From a halophilic archaeon (GTDB taxonomy: Archaea > Halobacteriota > Halobacteria > Halobacteriales > Haladaptataceae): a DNA stretch of 64,000 nt. Under the pieces are notes generated by a model, which was not told the origin of the DNA, did not search any database, and saw only the letters and a program-made list of their open reading frames with translations. Location of the stretch: NCBI GenBank assembly GCA_003298465.1, contig QNGA01000007.1, positions 124,001-188,000 on the forward strand. Direction: 5' to 3'. Position numbers and translations under genes: made by a program. Shown piece after piece: positions 52,693 to 60,904 of the stretch (position 1 is its first letter; each line of letters starts with the position of its first letter).

Positions 52693-53769
52693 ATGACCCA
52701 AATGAGCGAATCCAGGCTCAGGGAACAGCTCTCTCTTCTCGACATTTCTGAGAGAGCAATAGATATCTATATTGCAGTCCTCAAGCAAGGCGAGACGACA
52801 GCCGGGGAACTAAGCGATTCGACTGGTGTCTCGCAGAGCTACGTATACGACCTTTGCAGCGATCTCGCCGCGAACGATTTAATTCGAATCGACGATACTG
52901 TTGCGCCAACAAAAATTATCGCACGGTCACCAGAGGACGTCATCGAGTCATTGTCATCACGACTCAACATTCTCGATACTGCTATTGCTGACTTGTACCA
53001 GGAACCCGAACCATCATCATCGCAGTTCGAGATTGTCAAATCCAAACAAACCGTCATCAACCGTATTCGAGAGCGTATTCGAGATGCAGACCACGAGGTG
53101 TTCCTCGTAGTTCCTCACTCCGTTTATGACCGATTCACCGACGTACTCATGGCAGCGCGACAGCGTGGTGTGTTTGTGCTCTTGCTTCTCACCGACGAGA
53201 ACGAAACTACCCTGGATGAGTCACAACTCGCTTCGATTGCCTCTGTCGTTCGGTCGTGGTGTGCAGATCCACCGGTCCTAGCGGTGACTGATGGAGATTC
53301 TGGCGTAATGGGTGAACCAGGAATTGTATCCAGTCGCCATGGAGATCGGCAAGCGGTTGTCTTCTCGCAAAGTCAGGTCGGAATCGGGTTTTTTGGAGCG
53401 TTTATCAGCAACTACTGGCCGATGGGGACGGAAGTATTCATCACCGAACCGGATTCCCTTCCGGAAACGTACTCCTACTTTCGAAATGGAGTGTTCAACG
53501 CAATGCTCTACTGGAACGATGATATCGAATTAGAAGCGTCAGTGAAGGTCGTTGACCAAGAGTCGGGAATGACAAAGCAGTTCGAACACCTACCGATTGA
53601 GGAAATTCGGCAGTCGATTATCGAACCTCGTACAAGCACGTTCCCGATGGAAAACAGCATTGTACTGGTAGACGACGGAGAATCTATCACTGTGGGTGGC
53701 CAGGATGGCATCGGCGCATTCTATGAGGATTACGGAGGAACCGAACTAACTCTCTCTGCTAGAGAGTAA
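52693..53769 (+). CDS. TrmB-family transcriptional regulator
   Basis: 358 residues from ATG 52693 (MTQMSESRLREQLSLLDISE). The N-terminal TrmB winged helix (ERAIDIYIAVLKQGETTAGE, LSDSTGVSQSYVYDLCSDLA) is followed by a short coiled linker and the TrmB C-terminal sugar-binding region (ADHEVFLVVPHSVYDRFTDV; GVFVLLLLTDENETTLDESQ; GFFGAFISNYWPMGTEVFIT). In haloarchaea TrmB-type proteins respond to sugars. Divergent from the broken MFS transporter, which it probably controlled. Intact although the transporter is not. Confidence 0.88.
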   Translation: MTQMSESRLREQLSLLDISERAIDIYIAVLKQGETTAGELSDSTGVSQSYVYDLCSDLAANDLIRIDDTVAPTKIIARSPEDVIESLSSRLNILDTAIADLYQEPEPSSSQFEIVKSKQTVINRIRERIRDADHEVFLVVPHSVYDRFTDVLMAARQRGVFVLLLLTDENETTLDESQLASIASVVRSWCADPPVLAVTDGDSGVMGEPGIVSSRHGDRQAVVFSQSQVGIGFFGAFISNYWPMGTEVFITEPDSLPETYSYFRNGVFNAMLYWNDDIELEASVKVVDQESGMTKQFEHLPIEEIRQSIIEPRTSTFPMENSIVLVDDGESITVGGQDGIGAFYEDYGGTELTLSARE

Positions 53770-53957
53770 CTCCAAATCTCCGGAGTCTGAGGAGGATCGA
53801 AGGCATCGAGCTGACGGAGACAAGGGTGGAGTAAGATGAGCGAAACGCCGCTGTCGACCGCTAACGAACTGAAATAGCGGTTAACGCAAAGGTGATGAAT
53901 ACATCTGATGGCGATAGTTTCTACGAAATATATTCGGTAAGGATTATGTGCAGAGCG
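53770..53957. other. Intergenic, no gene seen
   Basis: 188 bp; nothing recognised. Confidence 0.3.
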
Positions 53958-54074
53958 TTATTCCCGTCGCATGGTCTGCTCACAAACGGGACAGTGCCGT
54001 TTCAATTCCTCAATAATGCAATCAGATTCAGTCCCGGTCCAACCACATTCTGGGCATTGAACAAGGGTAGTCAT
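53958..54074 (-). CDS. 38-residue zinc-ribbon protein
   Basis: From ATG 54074: MTTLVQCPECGWTGTESDCI, IEELKRHCPVCEQTMRRE, TAA at 53958. Two CPxC knuckles 18 residues apart form a complete minimal zinc ribbon. The sequence is well formed for its size and is preceded by an open intergenic region. Role unknown; haloarchaea encode many such micro-proteins, some affecting motility and biofilm. A chance frame is possible but unlikely with this motif. Confidence 0.65.
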   Translation of the reverse strand: MTTLVQCPECGWTGTESDCIIEELKRHCPVCEQTMRRE

Positions 54075-54242
54075 TGTCTCTCACTATTGTGCCTCTAGCT
54101 TCAATTAGCTTGGTGTACTAGATACAGTAATTCTCCGACTGTAGTCGAAGCGAATAAAACGTGTTCACAAGAATGAAGGGAAAAGAATCGAGACATCCAT
54201 TTCCTCTCGCTGCTGTAAACGAGGTGACAGTGAAAATACGTT

Positions 54243-54629
54243 CTATGTCTCTTCAACTGCATCGGCGATCCGCTGGAGCTGGCGAGTAACGTCGCGGACC
54301 TCGTCGCGAAGTTGACGAACTTCTTTGACGAGTTCCTCGTTACTGCTACCTTCGCTCGTGCCGGGTGGGCCGCCGGGACCACCGCCGCCCATCATCCCAC
54401 CCATCATCTGTGCCATGGGATTCCCGCCACCCATGCCACCCATTCCAGGCCCACCGCCACTGCCACCGAAGGGATCATCAGGTCGCTCGCTGCCTTCCTC
54501 ACCCTCCTCACTCCGTTGTTCACGCATTTCCTCGACGCGTTCACGGAATGATTGTTCCTCAGCGTCGTCTTGGGTGTCTGCTGTGTCTTCCGTGTGCTCG
54601 TTCTGTGTATCGGTATCGTCGTCAGCCAC
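54243..54629 (-). CDS. Acidic protein with a Gly/Met-rich centre and C-terminal coiled coil
   Basis: 128 residues. Residues 1-50 are Asp/Glu/Gln-rich and helical (FRERVEEMREQRSEEGEEGS). Residues ~53-90 are a low-complexity Gly/Met/Pro segment (GGPGMGGMGGGNPMAQMMGG) like the GGM tails of thermosome/GroEL subunits. The last 33 residues are a coiled coil (NEELVKEVRQLRDEVRDVTR). Possibly an oligomeric scaffold or chaperone helper; no family is known to me. Single gene. Confidence 0.65.
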   Translation of the reverse strand: MADDDTDTQNEHTEDTADTQDDAEEQSFRERVEEMREQRSEEGEEGSERPDDPFGGSGGGPGMGGMGGGNPMAQMMGGMMGGGGPGGPPGTSEGSSNEELVKEVRQLRDEVRDVTRQLQRIADAVEET

Positions 54630-54778
54630 ACCTCAGTGTCTTCGTGTCTGTCCCAAAAACATGCCGACTGACACGCATGAATCCACCACCAGTGTTGCAC
54701 ACTCATGTCTGGCATAGCTATCTAGTTCACACTGTAGGGGTGGTGGACACATGCTGTTCGGCTGGGATGCGTTCATTG

Positions 54779-54844
54779 ATGTCCTCCCGCCCTGAAGGAC
54801 GGGGCTTTCTCCTTGCTTCTTCGTAAGAGATGGAAGGGTGTGGA
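54779..54844 (+). mobile_element. IS200/IS605-type end hairpin
   Basis: GTCCTCCCGCCCTGAAGGAC followed by GGGGCTTTCTCCTTGC, almost the same as 22561-22596. Stem CCCGCCCT/AGGACGGGG with one mismatch. No transposase nearby: a solo end. Confidence 0.5.
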
Positions 54845-55093
54845 CTAGTCGCCGCCTGCTTCACCTTCGCCGAACAGCTGCTGGATTGTCTTGACCAAGT
54901 CAACGACCGTTTCTAGCAGCCTGTCGACGCGCTCGAGGAAGCCTTGGACAGTGTCGAAGAGTGAGAGCTCGACTGTATGCTGGCTGACGTGCGTAGTCTG
55001 TTCAATCGGGGACTCCTCACGCACAACTCCGACACCGCCAAGCATGGCAGCCATCGCGACACAGACCACCATGAGTACACGAATGGGTGTCAT
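54845..55093 (-). CDS. 82-residue exported or membrane-anchored protein
   Basis: From ATG 55093: MTPIRVLMVVCVAMAAMLGG gives one N-terminal hydrophobic segment (signal or anchor). The rest is an amphipathic acidic helix-rich region (LSLFDTVQGFLERVDRLLET, VVDLVKTIQQLFGEGEAGGD). Longer in-frame starts upstream would hide the signal. Small haloarchaeal proteins of this shape are common and uncharacterised. It begins just after the IS-type hairpin on the other strand. Confidence 0.6.
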   Translation of the reverse strand: MTPIRVLMVVCVAMAAMLGGVGVVREESPIEQTTHVSQHTVELSLFDTVQGFLERVDRLLETVVDLVKTIQQLFGEGEAGGD

Positions 55094-55378
55094 AGCTCCT
55101 TCTAACAAACGCATTAGTTTAAACAGAGTGGTCGCCGTGACACAGCGCAAGGTTGAGACTCCAGCGTCACTCCGGGGGACAATGTCCAGGCCAATTCGCG
55201 GTTGTGTGCCGGCTTTAGTCTCAGCGAAAGGGGGGTCGGGAACTCTTCGTTAAGGGACGAGTAACAGGTACTGGGACTCTGGCGAGAGTGATATCACTTA
55301 CCGAGTACCGCCACGAGGTCAGCTACAAATTGTTCACTGAGCGTTGCGCTCACTTCCGCGAAGTGCCCCTGGTCTTGA
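55094..55378. other. Gene-free; lone GTGATATCAC at 55288-55297
   Basis: 285 bp. The palindromic tip of the MITE-like family occurs here alone, 81 bp before copy 3; it may be a scar or an unoccupied target. Confidence 0.45.
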
Positions 55379-55721
55379 GTGATATCACAATCGGTGCTAT
55401 TGTTCTCGTCCATGTTAGTTCACCAGCCGGCGCGGGCGAAGAAAGGAACACGATACTCTCACAGCAGCTGTGGATTGGACACAGAACGAAAAGCTGATTG
55501 GAGGCAATAGCGCCATCCCGTTTCGGACGACCACGGGACGTCCGTCACTCCAACAGCTGTCGTACGGACATCTGACTTCACGAGCCGTAGAAAGGTTGCT
55601 CGTATAGACATTTATATCAAACTTATAAACGCGGGGATTAGCACGTGATTTCGACCGGTGTTCCGGCAAACGACCGTAGGCAGCGGTGAGGTACACTCCC
55701 CACCCAGGATTGTGATATCAC
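55379..55721 (+). mobile_element. MITE-like element, copy 3 (343 bp, right part shortened)
   Basis: Tips GTGATATCAC at 55379-55388 and 55712-55721. The left end keeps TTGTTCTCGTCC. At right the GACGAGAACA block is deleted. The middle (CACTCCAACAGCTGTCGTACG, GAAAGGTTGCTCGTATAGAC) aligns with copies 1 and 2. Confidence 0.65.
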
Positions 55722-55882
55722 TCCGAGTAAGGGAGCGAATCCCGGCCCAGCTTCCAGTATCGATAGCTACGAGAATAGAAGAAGGAGTTCCTTCGATGAT
55801 CGCCAGCTGGCATCTTCCATCAGGAGAAACAGGTCCGTTGAAGAACGAACCTTCAGCATGGTGCCGGCTCATATATCCAGCT
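55722..55882 (+). other. Promoter side of the MNT/HEPN unit
   Basis: 161 bp; no gene. GGCTCATATATCCAGCT ~20 bases before the start is TATA-like. Confidence 0.35.
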
Positions 55883-56212
55883 ATGAGTAAGACGGAGGAC
55901 TCGGGACATGAGCGGGCGGCGGAGGCGTTTGCGGATGCGGCTCGTGATGAGTACGGCGATAGAATTGAGGATGTGATTGTCTTTGGGAGTACGGTTCGTG
56001 GTGAGACGCACGGAGTTGATTCTGACGTCGATATCTTCGTTGTTGTCTCGGACACGACGATTGCAGATGGGCTTCGTGATCTTGCATACGATGTCCAGCT
56101 CGACTATGGCGTTGTCGTGTCAGTGCACATCCAGTCAACGGAGCGGTTCACACAGCGGCAGAATCATCCATTCATCAAGCGCGTGCTTGCTGAAGGACGG
56201 TCATATGCCTGA
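55883..56212 (+). CDS. MNT-type nucleotidyltransferase, antitoxin of a HEPN/MNT pair
   Basis: 109 residues from ATG 55883. Minimal nucleotidyltransferase motifs: VIVFGSTVRGETHGVDSDVD (GSxxxG and the DxD metal pair), then DIFVVVSDTTIADGLRDLAY and VSVHIQSTERFTQRQNHPFI. In MntA-HepT systems this protein adds AMP to the HEPN toxin and silences it. The gene overlaps the HEPN gene by 8 nt (ATG 56205). Intact, although the toxin is not. Confidence 0.82.
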   Translation: MSKTEDSGHERAAEAFADAARDEYGDRIEDVIVFGSTVRGETHGVDSDVDIFVVVSDTTIADGLRDLAYDVQLDYGVVVSVHIQSTERFTQRQNHPFIKRVLAEGRSYA

Positions 56213-56540
56213 GCCGGAGTATGTCACCGAAGAGTTCGAGCAAGCGCTGTTCGCGCTTGCTAACGCAGAAGTTCTCCAGAACGGTGATGGCTCTGATGAG
56301 GCGGTTGTGAATCGGTTGTATTATACGTGTTTTCACGCTGCTCAAGCAGTCCTCTATGCGAAGGGACTCGATCCAACGTCGCATCGTGGCGTTGTAAACC
56401 TCTTCGGGCAAGAAGTAGTGCTAGAGGACGAAGCTTCACGGGATGATGGGCGCTTACTCTTGGATTTCTGAGACTACCGGGAACAAGCAGACTATGGATA
56501 CGAGCACTCGGACGAAGATTTGAGAACTTTCGGGGGCACC
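56205..56540 (+). pseudogene. HEPN-domain toxin with a premature stop
   Basis: From ATG 56205: MPEPEYVTEEFEQALFALAN, VVNRLYYTCFHAAQAVLYAK (the Arg-x6-His region of HEPN RNases), GRLLLDF, then TGA (56469-56471), then DYREQADYGYEHSDEDLRTF in the same frame. In haloarchaeal HEPN toxins an Arg normally occupies the stop position, so CGA-to-TGA is the simplest event. The lost part is the C-terminal helix with the YGYEH segment, so the toxin is likely inactive. Confidence 0.72.
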
Positions 56541-57445
56541 TACGGTGAGTTCCGCGCGAGATGCCGGACCAGCTCTTCAGTCACCTCTTCACGTTCGTGA
56601 TGGACCCAGTGTGACGCATCGGAGAACATCCGGAGTTGCCCGTCGTTGCAGTAGTCGACGCTCTCTTCAGCCATTGAGGGGCGGAGAGCGATGTCATTTT
56701 CGCCCCAGCAAATCAGCGTTGGCTGGGTGACAGTGTCGCGCGGAGGGCTGTCCGACCGACGGAACCCACGATACCAGTTGATTCTTGGTTTGATGCCGGT
56801 GTATTGCCAGGCCGCTTTGTAGCGCTCGATCGTTTCGTCGTCGAACGTGCCCTCATTTGACGTGATTTTGAGGGAATCAACCATGTTGTCCATATCGTTC
56901 CGACGCAGGAGCCATTCGGGGAGCTTCGGAACTTGATAGAACCACACGTACCAGTTTCGGATAATCTATTGGGGACTCGAGCGTAGGGTCTTTCCATAGA
57001 CCGTCGGATGGGGGACGTTCAAGATTCCGAGGCGATCGACCGTTGATGGGTGCCGGAGGGCGACGTTCCAAGCGACAAAGCCACCAAAGTCGTGCCCAAC
57101 GACGTGGGCCGACTTCCGGCCCTCGTTGTGGATTAGTTCGCAGACGTCAGTTGCGAGATTCGAGAGCCGATAGGCATCGATACCGTCGGGAGCGTCGCTC
57201 AGATTACAGCCCCGCTAGTCCGGGACGACCACACGGAAGCCGGCGTCAATGAGCGGTCCAATCTGGTCGCGCCAGCCGTACCAGAAGTCGGGATGGCCGT
57301 GCAGGAGGATGACCAGTGGATCGTCGGGGTCGCCCGCGGCCACGACATGTAGCTGCAAGTCGTTAATCTCGCGGTATGAGGATTCGAGTTCGTGCGTATT
57401 AAGTAACGATGCATCTGTGTCCGTGGGCGTTTCCGTGACTGCCAT
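56540..57445 (-). pseudogene. Alpha/beta hydrolase (epoxide hydrolase-like) with two nonsense codons
   Basis: From ATG 57445: MAVTETPTDTDASLLNTHEL, VILLHGHPDFWYGWRDQIGP (oxyanion HGxP), FRVVVPD, TAG (57215-57217), RGCNLSDAPDGIDAYRLSNL, SAHVVGHDFGGFVAWNVALR (nucleophile Asp), TLRSSPQ, TAG (56966-56968), IIRNWYVWFYQVPKLPEWLL and the His end DASHWVHHE to 56540. Both stops are CAG-to-TAG changes; the frame is otherwise intact. About 300 residues if restored. It belongs to the epoxide hydrolase/haloalkane dehalogenase group and is now non-functional. Confidence 0.8.
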
Positions 57446-57530
57446 CAGTAGCGGGTTAGGGCTCAAAACGGATCCAGTCGCTGTCGGATGTCCTAGTGTA
57501 TTTAAAAGCGAAGCTGCCACTGTACAAATT

Positions 57531-58184
57531 ATGAAATACCTCCATCTGTCGCTGCAGTACGAGCAGGAGGTCCAGCATCCGATGCAGCGGCTCCTGACGG
57601 ATTCTGAGGCTCTCGAACGCAGTTGGCTCGTCACGTGGAACTTACTGGGCGAGGGCGACACCATATATACGTTATTTTGTATTATCGGTGATCGGAAGAT
57701 ATACGAACAGCACATTGCTGGTGCTGAGCCGACAGTCAACTACGATCTTACATCCGTCGGCGACAGTTCATTCTACGCATACGTTCGGGAGCGTGAGAAA
57801 GAGGTCTTCAAGCGCTTCCAGACAGCATTCGAACAGCCGTCAGTGGTTGTTGTGCCACCACTCGCCTATCGGCCAAACGGGAAAGTAGACTTTGACGCCG
57901 TCGGCGAACCCGAAGATTTGGAGAGAATTCTCGACAGGTTGCCTGAAGAAATCACTTTAAAGGTGTCTGAGGTCGGCGAGTACGATGCTCGCCCAGGCGT
58001 CCCTGCTGTCAATCTCACGGCCCGGCAGCTTGAGGCGCTTCGAGCGGCGGCCAAGGTCGGGTACTACGAGTATCCCCGGACCGGGAGTGTCGCAGACGCA
58101 GCCGAGATCCTCGACTGTGCAACGAGCACTGCCTCTAACCATCTGCAGAAGGCAGAAGCACTACTTGTCAGACGTCTTACCTGA
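57531..58184 (+). CDS. Bat-type HTH_10 transcription regulator
   Basis: 217 residues from ATG 57531 (MKYLHLSLQYEQEVQHPMQR). The N-terminal ~150 residues are the bacterioopsin-activator-like sensor domain; the C-terminal HTH_10 is LTARQLEALRAAAKVGYYEY, PRTGSVADAAEILDCATSTA, SNHLQKAEALLVRRL. Haloarchaeal genomes have many such regulators. It is divergent from the broken hydrolase gene (85 bp between starts), which it may once have controlled. An upstream extension in frame lacks family character. Confidence 0.85.
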   Translation: MKYLHLSLQYEQEVQHPMQRLLTDSEALERSWLVTWNLLGEGDTIYTLFCIIGDRKIYEQHIAGAEPTVNYDLTSVGDSSFYAYVREREKEVFKRFQTAFEQPSVVVVPPLAYRPNGKVDFDAVGEPEDLERILDRLPEEITLKVSEVGEYDARPGVPAVNLTARQLEALRAAAKVGYYEYPRTGSVADAAEILDCATSTASNHLQKAEALLVRRLT

Positions 58185-58449
58185 AGCAGACGGCCCTATT
58201 GAAACCTACGTCGGTGATCAGTTCTGGCGACCCTGCTAACTAATGGACGCGTCATAAGCACTTTGACTAGAGCAGCTGCTTCGCAGCGTCATTGGAAAAG
58301 AGACTGTTGTTCCGCGTCTAAACAAGGCCGAGTACATGTAAAAGGACGACATCAGAAACAGCGTTGCAACACAATATAACCGGACACAGCGGTGAGGGCT
58401 AACAATGAGGGGGTGGCTCTATTGGAGAGTGAGCGAGACGAAATCCGGC
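58185..58449 (+). other. Intergenic, no gene seen
   Basis: 265 bp between the regulator and the leader of TRAM paralogue 4; nothing recognised. Confidence 0.3.
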
Positions 58450-58509
58450 TGAATCGGAGGACTCAAGATGGTATTGTCATGAGTAGTGACAGAGCGAGGA
58501 CGACGATAG
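58450..58509 (+). promoter_or_regulatory. Conserved leader of TRAM paralogue 4
   Basis: TGAATCGGAGGACTCAAG, then TATTGTCATGAG. Same block and similar spacing as before the other TRAM genes, although flanking DNA is unrelated, so it is kept by selection or recent copying. Confidence 0.5.
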
Positions 58510-58962
58510 ATGGAAATTTCAGATGATTTGCTCTGCGTGTTCAGTGCGGATGTAGCCGAACAGGATGGCTCGTACACAATTACGGTTCCCAAGCGGGAGA
58601 TAATAAGGGGAGACGTAGACGACGACACTGTATATCAGGTCGCATTGATTGGGACACAAACCGCAGCGATAGACGAGCCTGCGTCAGATACAGCTGAGTC
58701 TCAGACAAACACCGAGACTACCGCTGATGCTGGCCCAACCTCAGAGCCGCCCGTCGATGTTGGTGACCGCCGAATGGTCGAGATTGAAGCTATCGGCAGT
58801 CAAGGCGACGGCATTGCGCGTGTCGAACGCGGATACGTGATTATCATCCCCGAGACGGAGGAGGGCGACCATGTCACAATTGAAGTAACCGAAGTGAGTC
58901 AGAACGTCGCGTTCGGTAACGTGGTCGAACGGGACATTGATCCGGAGGCAGCGATCAGCTAG
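58510..58962 (+). CDS. TRAM-domain protein, paralogue 4 of 4
   Basis: 150 residues, MEISDDLLCVFSADVAEQDG. Longest linker of the four (Thr/Glu/Ala/Pro-rich). TRAM barrel: VEIEAIGSQGDGIARVERGY, VIIIPETEEG, VTIEVTEVSQNVAFGNVVE. The cap domain keeps the LLCxFSAxxxEQDGxY core. No convergent winged-helix-like gene here. RNA binding inferred. Confidence 0.86.
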   Translation: MEISDDLLCVFSADVAEQDGSYTITVPKREIIRGDVDDDTVYQVALIGTQTAAIDEPASDTAESQTNTETTADAGPTSEPPVDVGDRRMVEIEAIGSQGDGIARVERGYVIIIPETEEGDHVTIEVTEVSQNVAFGNVVERDIDPEAAIS

Positions 58963-59215
58963 TTCGCTCTCTACGTGTTTTGACCGATGAAACCCCTGTA
59001 TTAGGTCATCTTCCCACGGCTGTCTGGTGCCGAAGAGGATCGACAACAGTATTAAAATTCTCTAAATTCATGCGCTAGAAGACGCATGTCACGAACCCAA
59101 CTCTAGGTAGGAGTATAAAAACCCCTCCACTACAGATACATTTGCTGTGACCATTCCCTGCTTTCGCAAGGTGCCACAATAACGGCTTTTAGTTCGAGGA
59201 AGACAAGATCGAAAG
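58963..59215. other. Intergenic, no gene seen
   Basis: 253 bp between convergent genes. GGAGTATAAAAACCCCTCC (59111-59129) is an imperfect inverted repeat. Confidence 0.35.
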
Positions 59216-59506
59216 TCAGGCTTTCGGAGCGTCCTGGTCGAGATACTGCTGCTCCCAGTCGTTGCGTGCGGTGATCTCTCGCTGGCCACGCTGGGTCAGC
59301 GTATAGAAGTTCGTTCGGCGGTCCACTTGCCCTTTCTCGACGAGTCCTTTCTCGACGAGTGTATCCAGGTTTGGATACAGCCGTCCGTGGTGGATCTCCT
59401 TTTCATAGTAGTCCTCAAGATCATCTTTGATCGCGAGGCCGTGCGGTTCGTCTAAGCCGTTGACGACGTACAGCAGGTCACGTTGGAAGCCAGTTAGATC
59501 GTGCAT
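59216..59506 (-). CDS. PadR-family winged-helix regulator
   Basis: 96 residues from ATG 59506 (MHDLTGFQRDLLYVVNGLDE). PadR pattern: GLAIKDDLEDYYEKEIHHGR, LYPNLDTLVEKGLVEKGQVD, RRTNFYTLTQRGQREITAR. The upstream in-frame extension (34 residues) is not family-like. Haloarchaeal PadR proteins control transporters and stress genes; the target here is unknown. No partner gene. Confidence 0.88.
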   Translation of the reverse strand: MHDLTGFQRDLLYVVNGLDEPHGLAIKDDLEDYYEKEIHHGRLYPNLDTLVEKGLVEKGQVDRRTNFYTLTQRGQREITARNDWEQQYLDQDAPKA

Positions 59507-59992
59507 TGGTCTCCGACCAGGGATTATCACTGATATATTAAACTCCTTTTGGTATATTGAAGTCCACTTGAATTGATAACTTGTGAGTCGCCTTCGGTAG
59601 GTGCCCAATAATCGTTGATTATCAAGAGGTTTAGTGATAGTCTATGATTACATTGTTCTAGTATGGAATTCTTATATAATAGTATTTCTATATATTATTG
59701 AATTCAAGCGAGAGTTCGACTCACTGACTCCTGCTTTTATCGTGAGTTGTGCGACTGCCGTCACTACAGCTTCACTTGGTTTTTCATCGAGCTCAATATC
59801 ATACGGTAAACTGGGTAACAGAGTCGACTGACGCGGTCTGACCCCCATCAGTGAGCAAGTCGTCAGTCATGTTTCGAAGGGAAGTCCCTCAGGAGGTCCT
59901 CGCTCAGGTAATCCAGATGACCTACCCGTGGACCCAAGAGTTGTGAACAAAAACCACTAACGGATTGTTCGGTTCCTCACCAACCATCCTAA
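59507..59992. other. Gene-free, A+T-rich stretch
   Basis: 486 bp. The part 59635-59710 is very A+T-rich (TATAATAGTATTTCTATATATT). It holds no gene. Low-melting DNA of this type can be found at replication or integration sites; nothing else supports that here. Confidence 0.3.
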
Positions 59993-60289
59993 TCACTCGT
60001 TTTTGGTCGCCAGCATGTAAGTCATTCCAGAGACCGACGACGAAGACGTCGTTGAGCGAGCTGTGTTCGTCTCAGGATCATACGTAATGAGTCCTGCACC
60101 ATTCAGCCGAGGAAGATGATTGTGGTGCAGCGAGATTACCATCTGATCGGATTTATTCTCGTAGTCCGTCGAGTTAGATATAGCAATATCCTGTGAAATA
60201 AGTCGCTCGGCGATTTCAATGACAGAGAGGCCGTGAGAAACATCATTGAAGAGCGTCAAAACGCTTCGATACGTCGTGTCTGACAGCAA
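59993..60289 (-). CDS. DUF7344-like winged-helix protein
   Basis: 98 residues, MLSDTTYRSVLTLFNDVSHG, LSVIEIAERLISQDIAISNS, DQMVISLHHNHLPRLNGAGL, ITYDPETNTARSTTSSSSVS. This is the DUF7344 pattern: first winged-helix helices, the LHHxHLPxLxxAGLI strand-helix and YDPE. Probably a DNA-binding regulator. It is divergent from the HalOD1 gene 303 bp away. Confidence 0.8.
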   Translation of the reverse strand: MLSDTTYRSVLTLFNDVSHGLSVIEIAERLISQDIAISNSTDYENKSDQMVISLHHNHLPRLNGAGLITYDPETNTARSTTSSSSVSGMTYMLATKNE

Positions 60290-60591
60290 TCAAATGACTG
60301 CTTTTCATGTGAACTCATCATATTGGAGTCATCACTGGTGGTGTAAAAGCCAAGGTGGAAACGAGAATGAGCTATTAAGAGCTTCTTTAAGAATTCTCGC
60401 AGTATATCTCCAATACTTACTGAGATGAAAACACTCGCTCACCGTCTATCTACGGAGTTCATCAAGGGAATAATCCGGTCACTAAGGGCATCTCTCGCGA
60501 CTATATAACTACTGGTTTACATTTTCTCTGCCTATGGGAGTGATATGCGGTATCATAGTTCCCCGAAAGATTATGCTTACGACGCTTGTGC
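60290..60591 (+). other. Intergenic between divergent DUF7344 and HalOD1 genes
   Basis: 302 bp, A+T-rich in the middle (GAATTCTCGCAGTATATCTCC). Promoters for both genes are likely here. No repeats. Confidence 0.35.
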
Positions 60592-60858
60592 ATGGAGGTT
60601 ATGCAGGGTATTCCCGAGTCACAGCACGCACCATTGATACGTACGACACCTGCAGACACCGACTCGCTTACGGCTACCATCGTCACAACCGTCGCCCAAG
60701 TCAACGGCCGAAAACCAGCTACGCCGCTATATGAGGTGATTGATCCAGATGCGCTCGAAGATCTCTACCACCACTCACCACTTCAGGTGAGCTTCGAGTA
60801 TTGTGGCTACCAAGTCACCATTCATCCCGATCAAACCGTTACTGTCACTGAATTCTAA
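60592..60858 (+). CDS. HalOD1 output-domain protein
   Basis: 88 residues from ATG 60592. HalOD1 features: DSLTATIVTTVAQVNGRKPA, LYEVIDPDALEDLYHHSPLQ, VSFEYCGYQVTIHPDQTVTV. HalOD1 is a small domain found alone or on haloarchaeal signalling proteins; its role is unknown but it is thought to be an output domain. Intact and typical length. Confidence 0.88.
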   Translation: MEVMQGIPESQHAPLIRTTPADTDSLTATIVTTVAQVNGRKPATPLYEVIDPDALEDLYHHSPLQVSFEYCGYQVTIHPDQTVTVTEF

Positions 60859-60904
60859 GTATCATCGAGAACGGCTTACCACCGTTTCCAGATACAACAC
60901 GGTA

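Noticed and set aside
57249..57530. Upstream extension of the Bat-type regulator (94 extra codons)
   Set aside because: It overlaps the 5' end of the hydrolase pseudogene on the other strand and has no family match; the ATG at 57531 gives the usual start.
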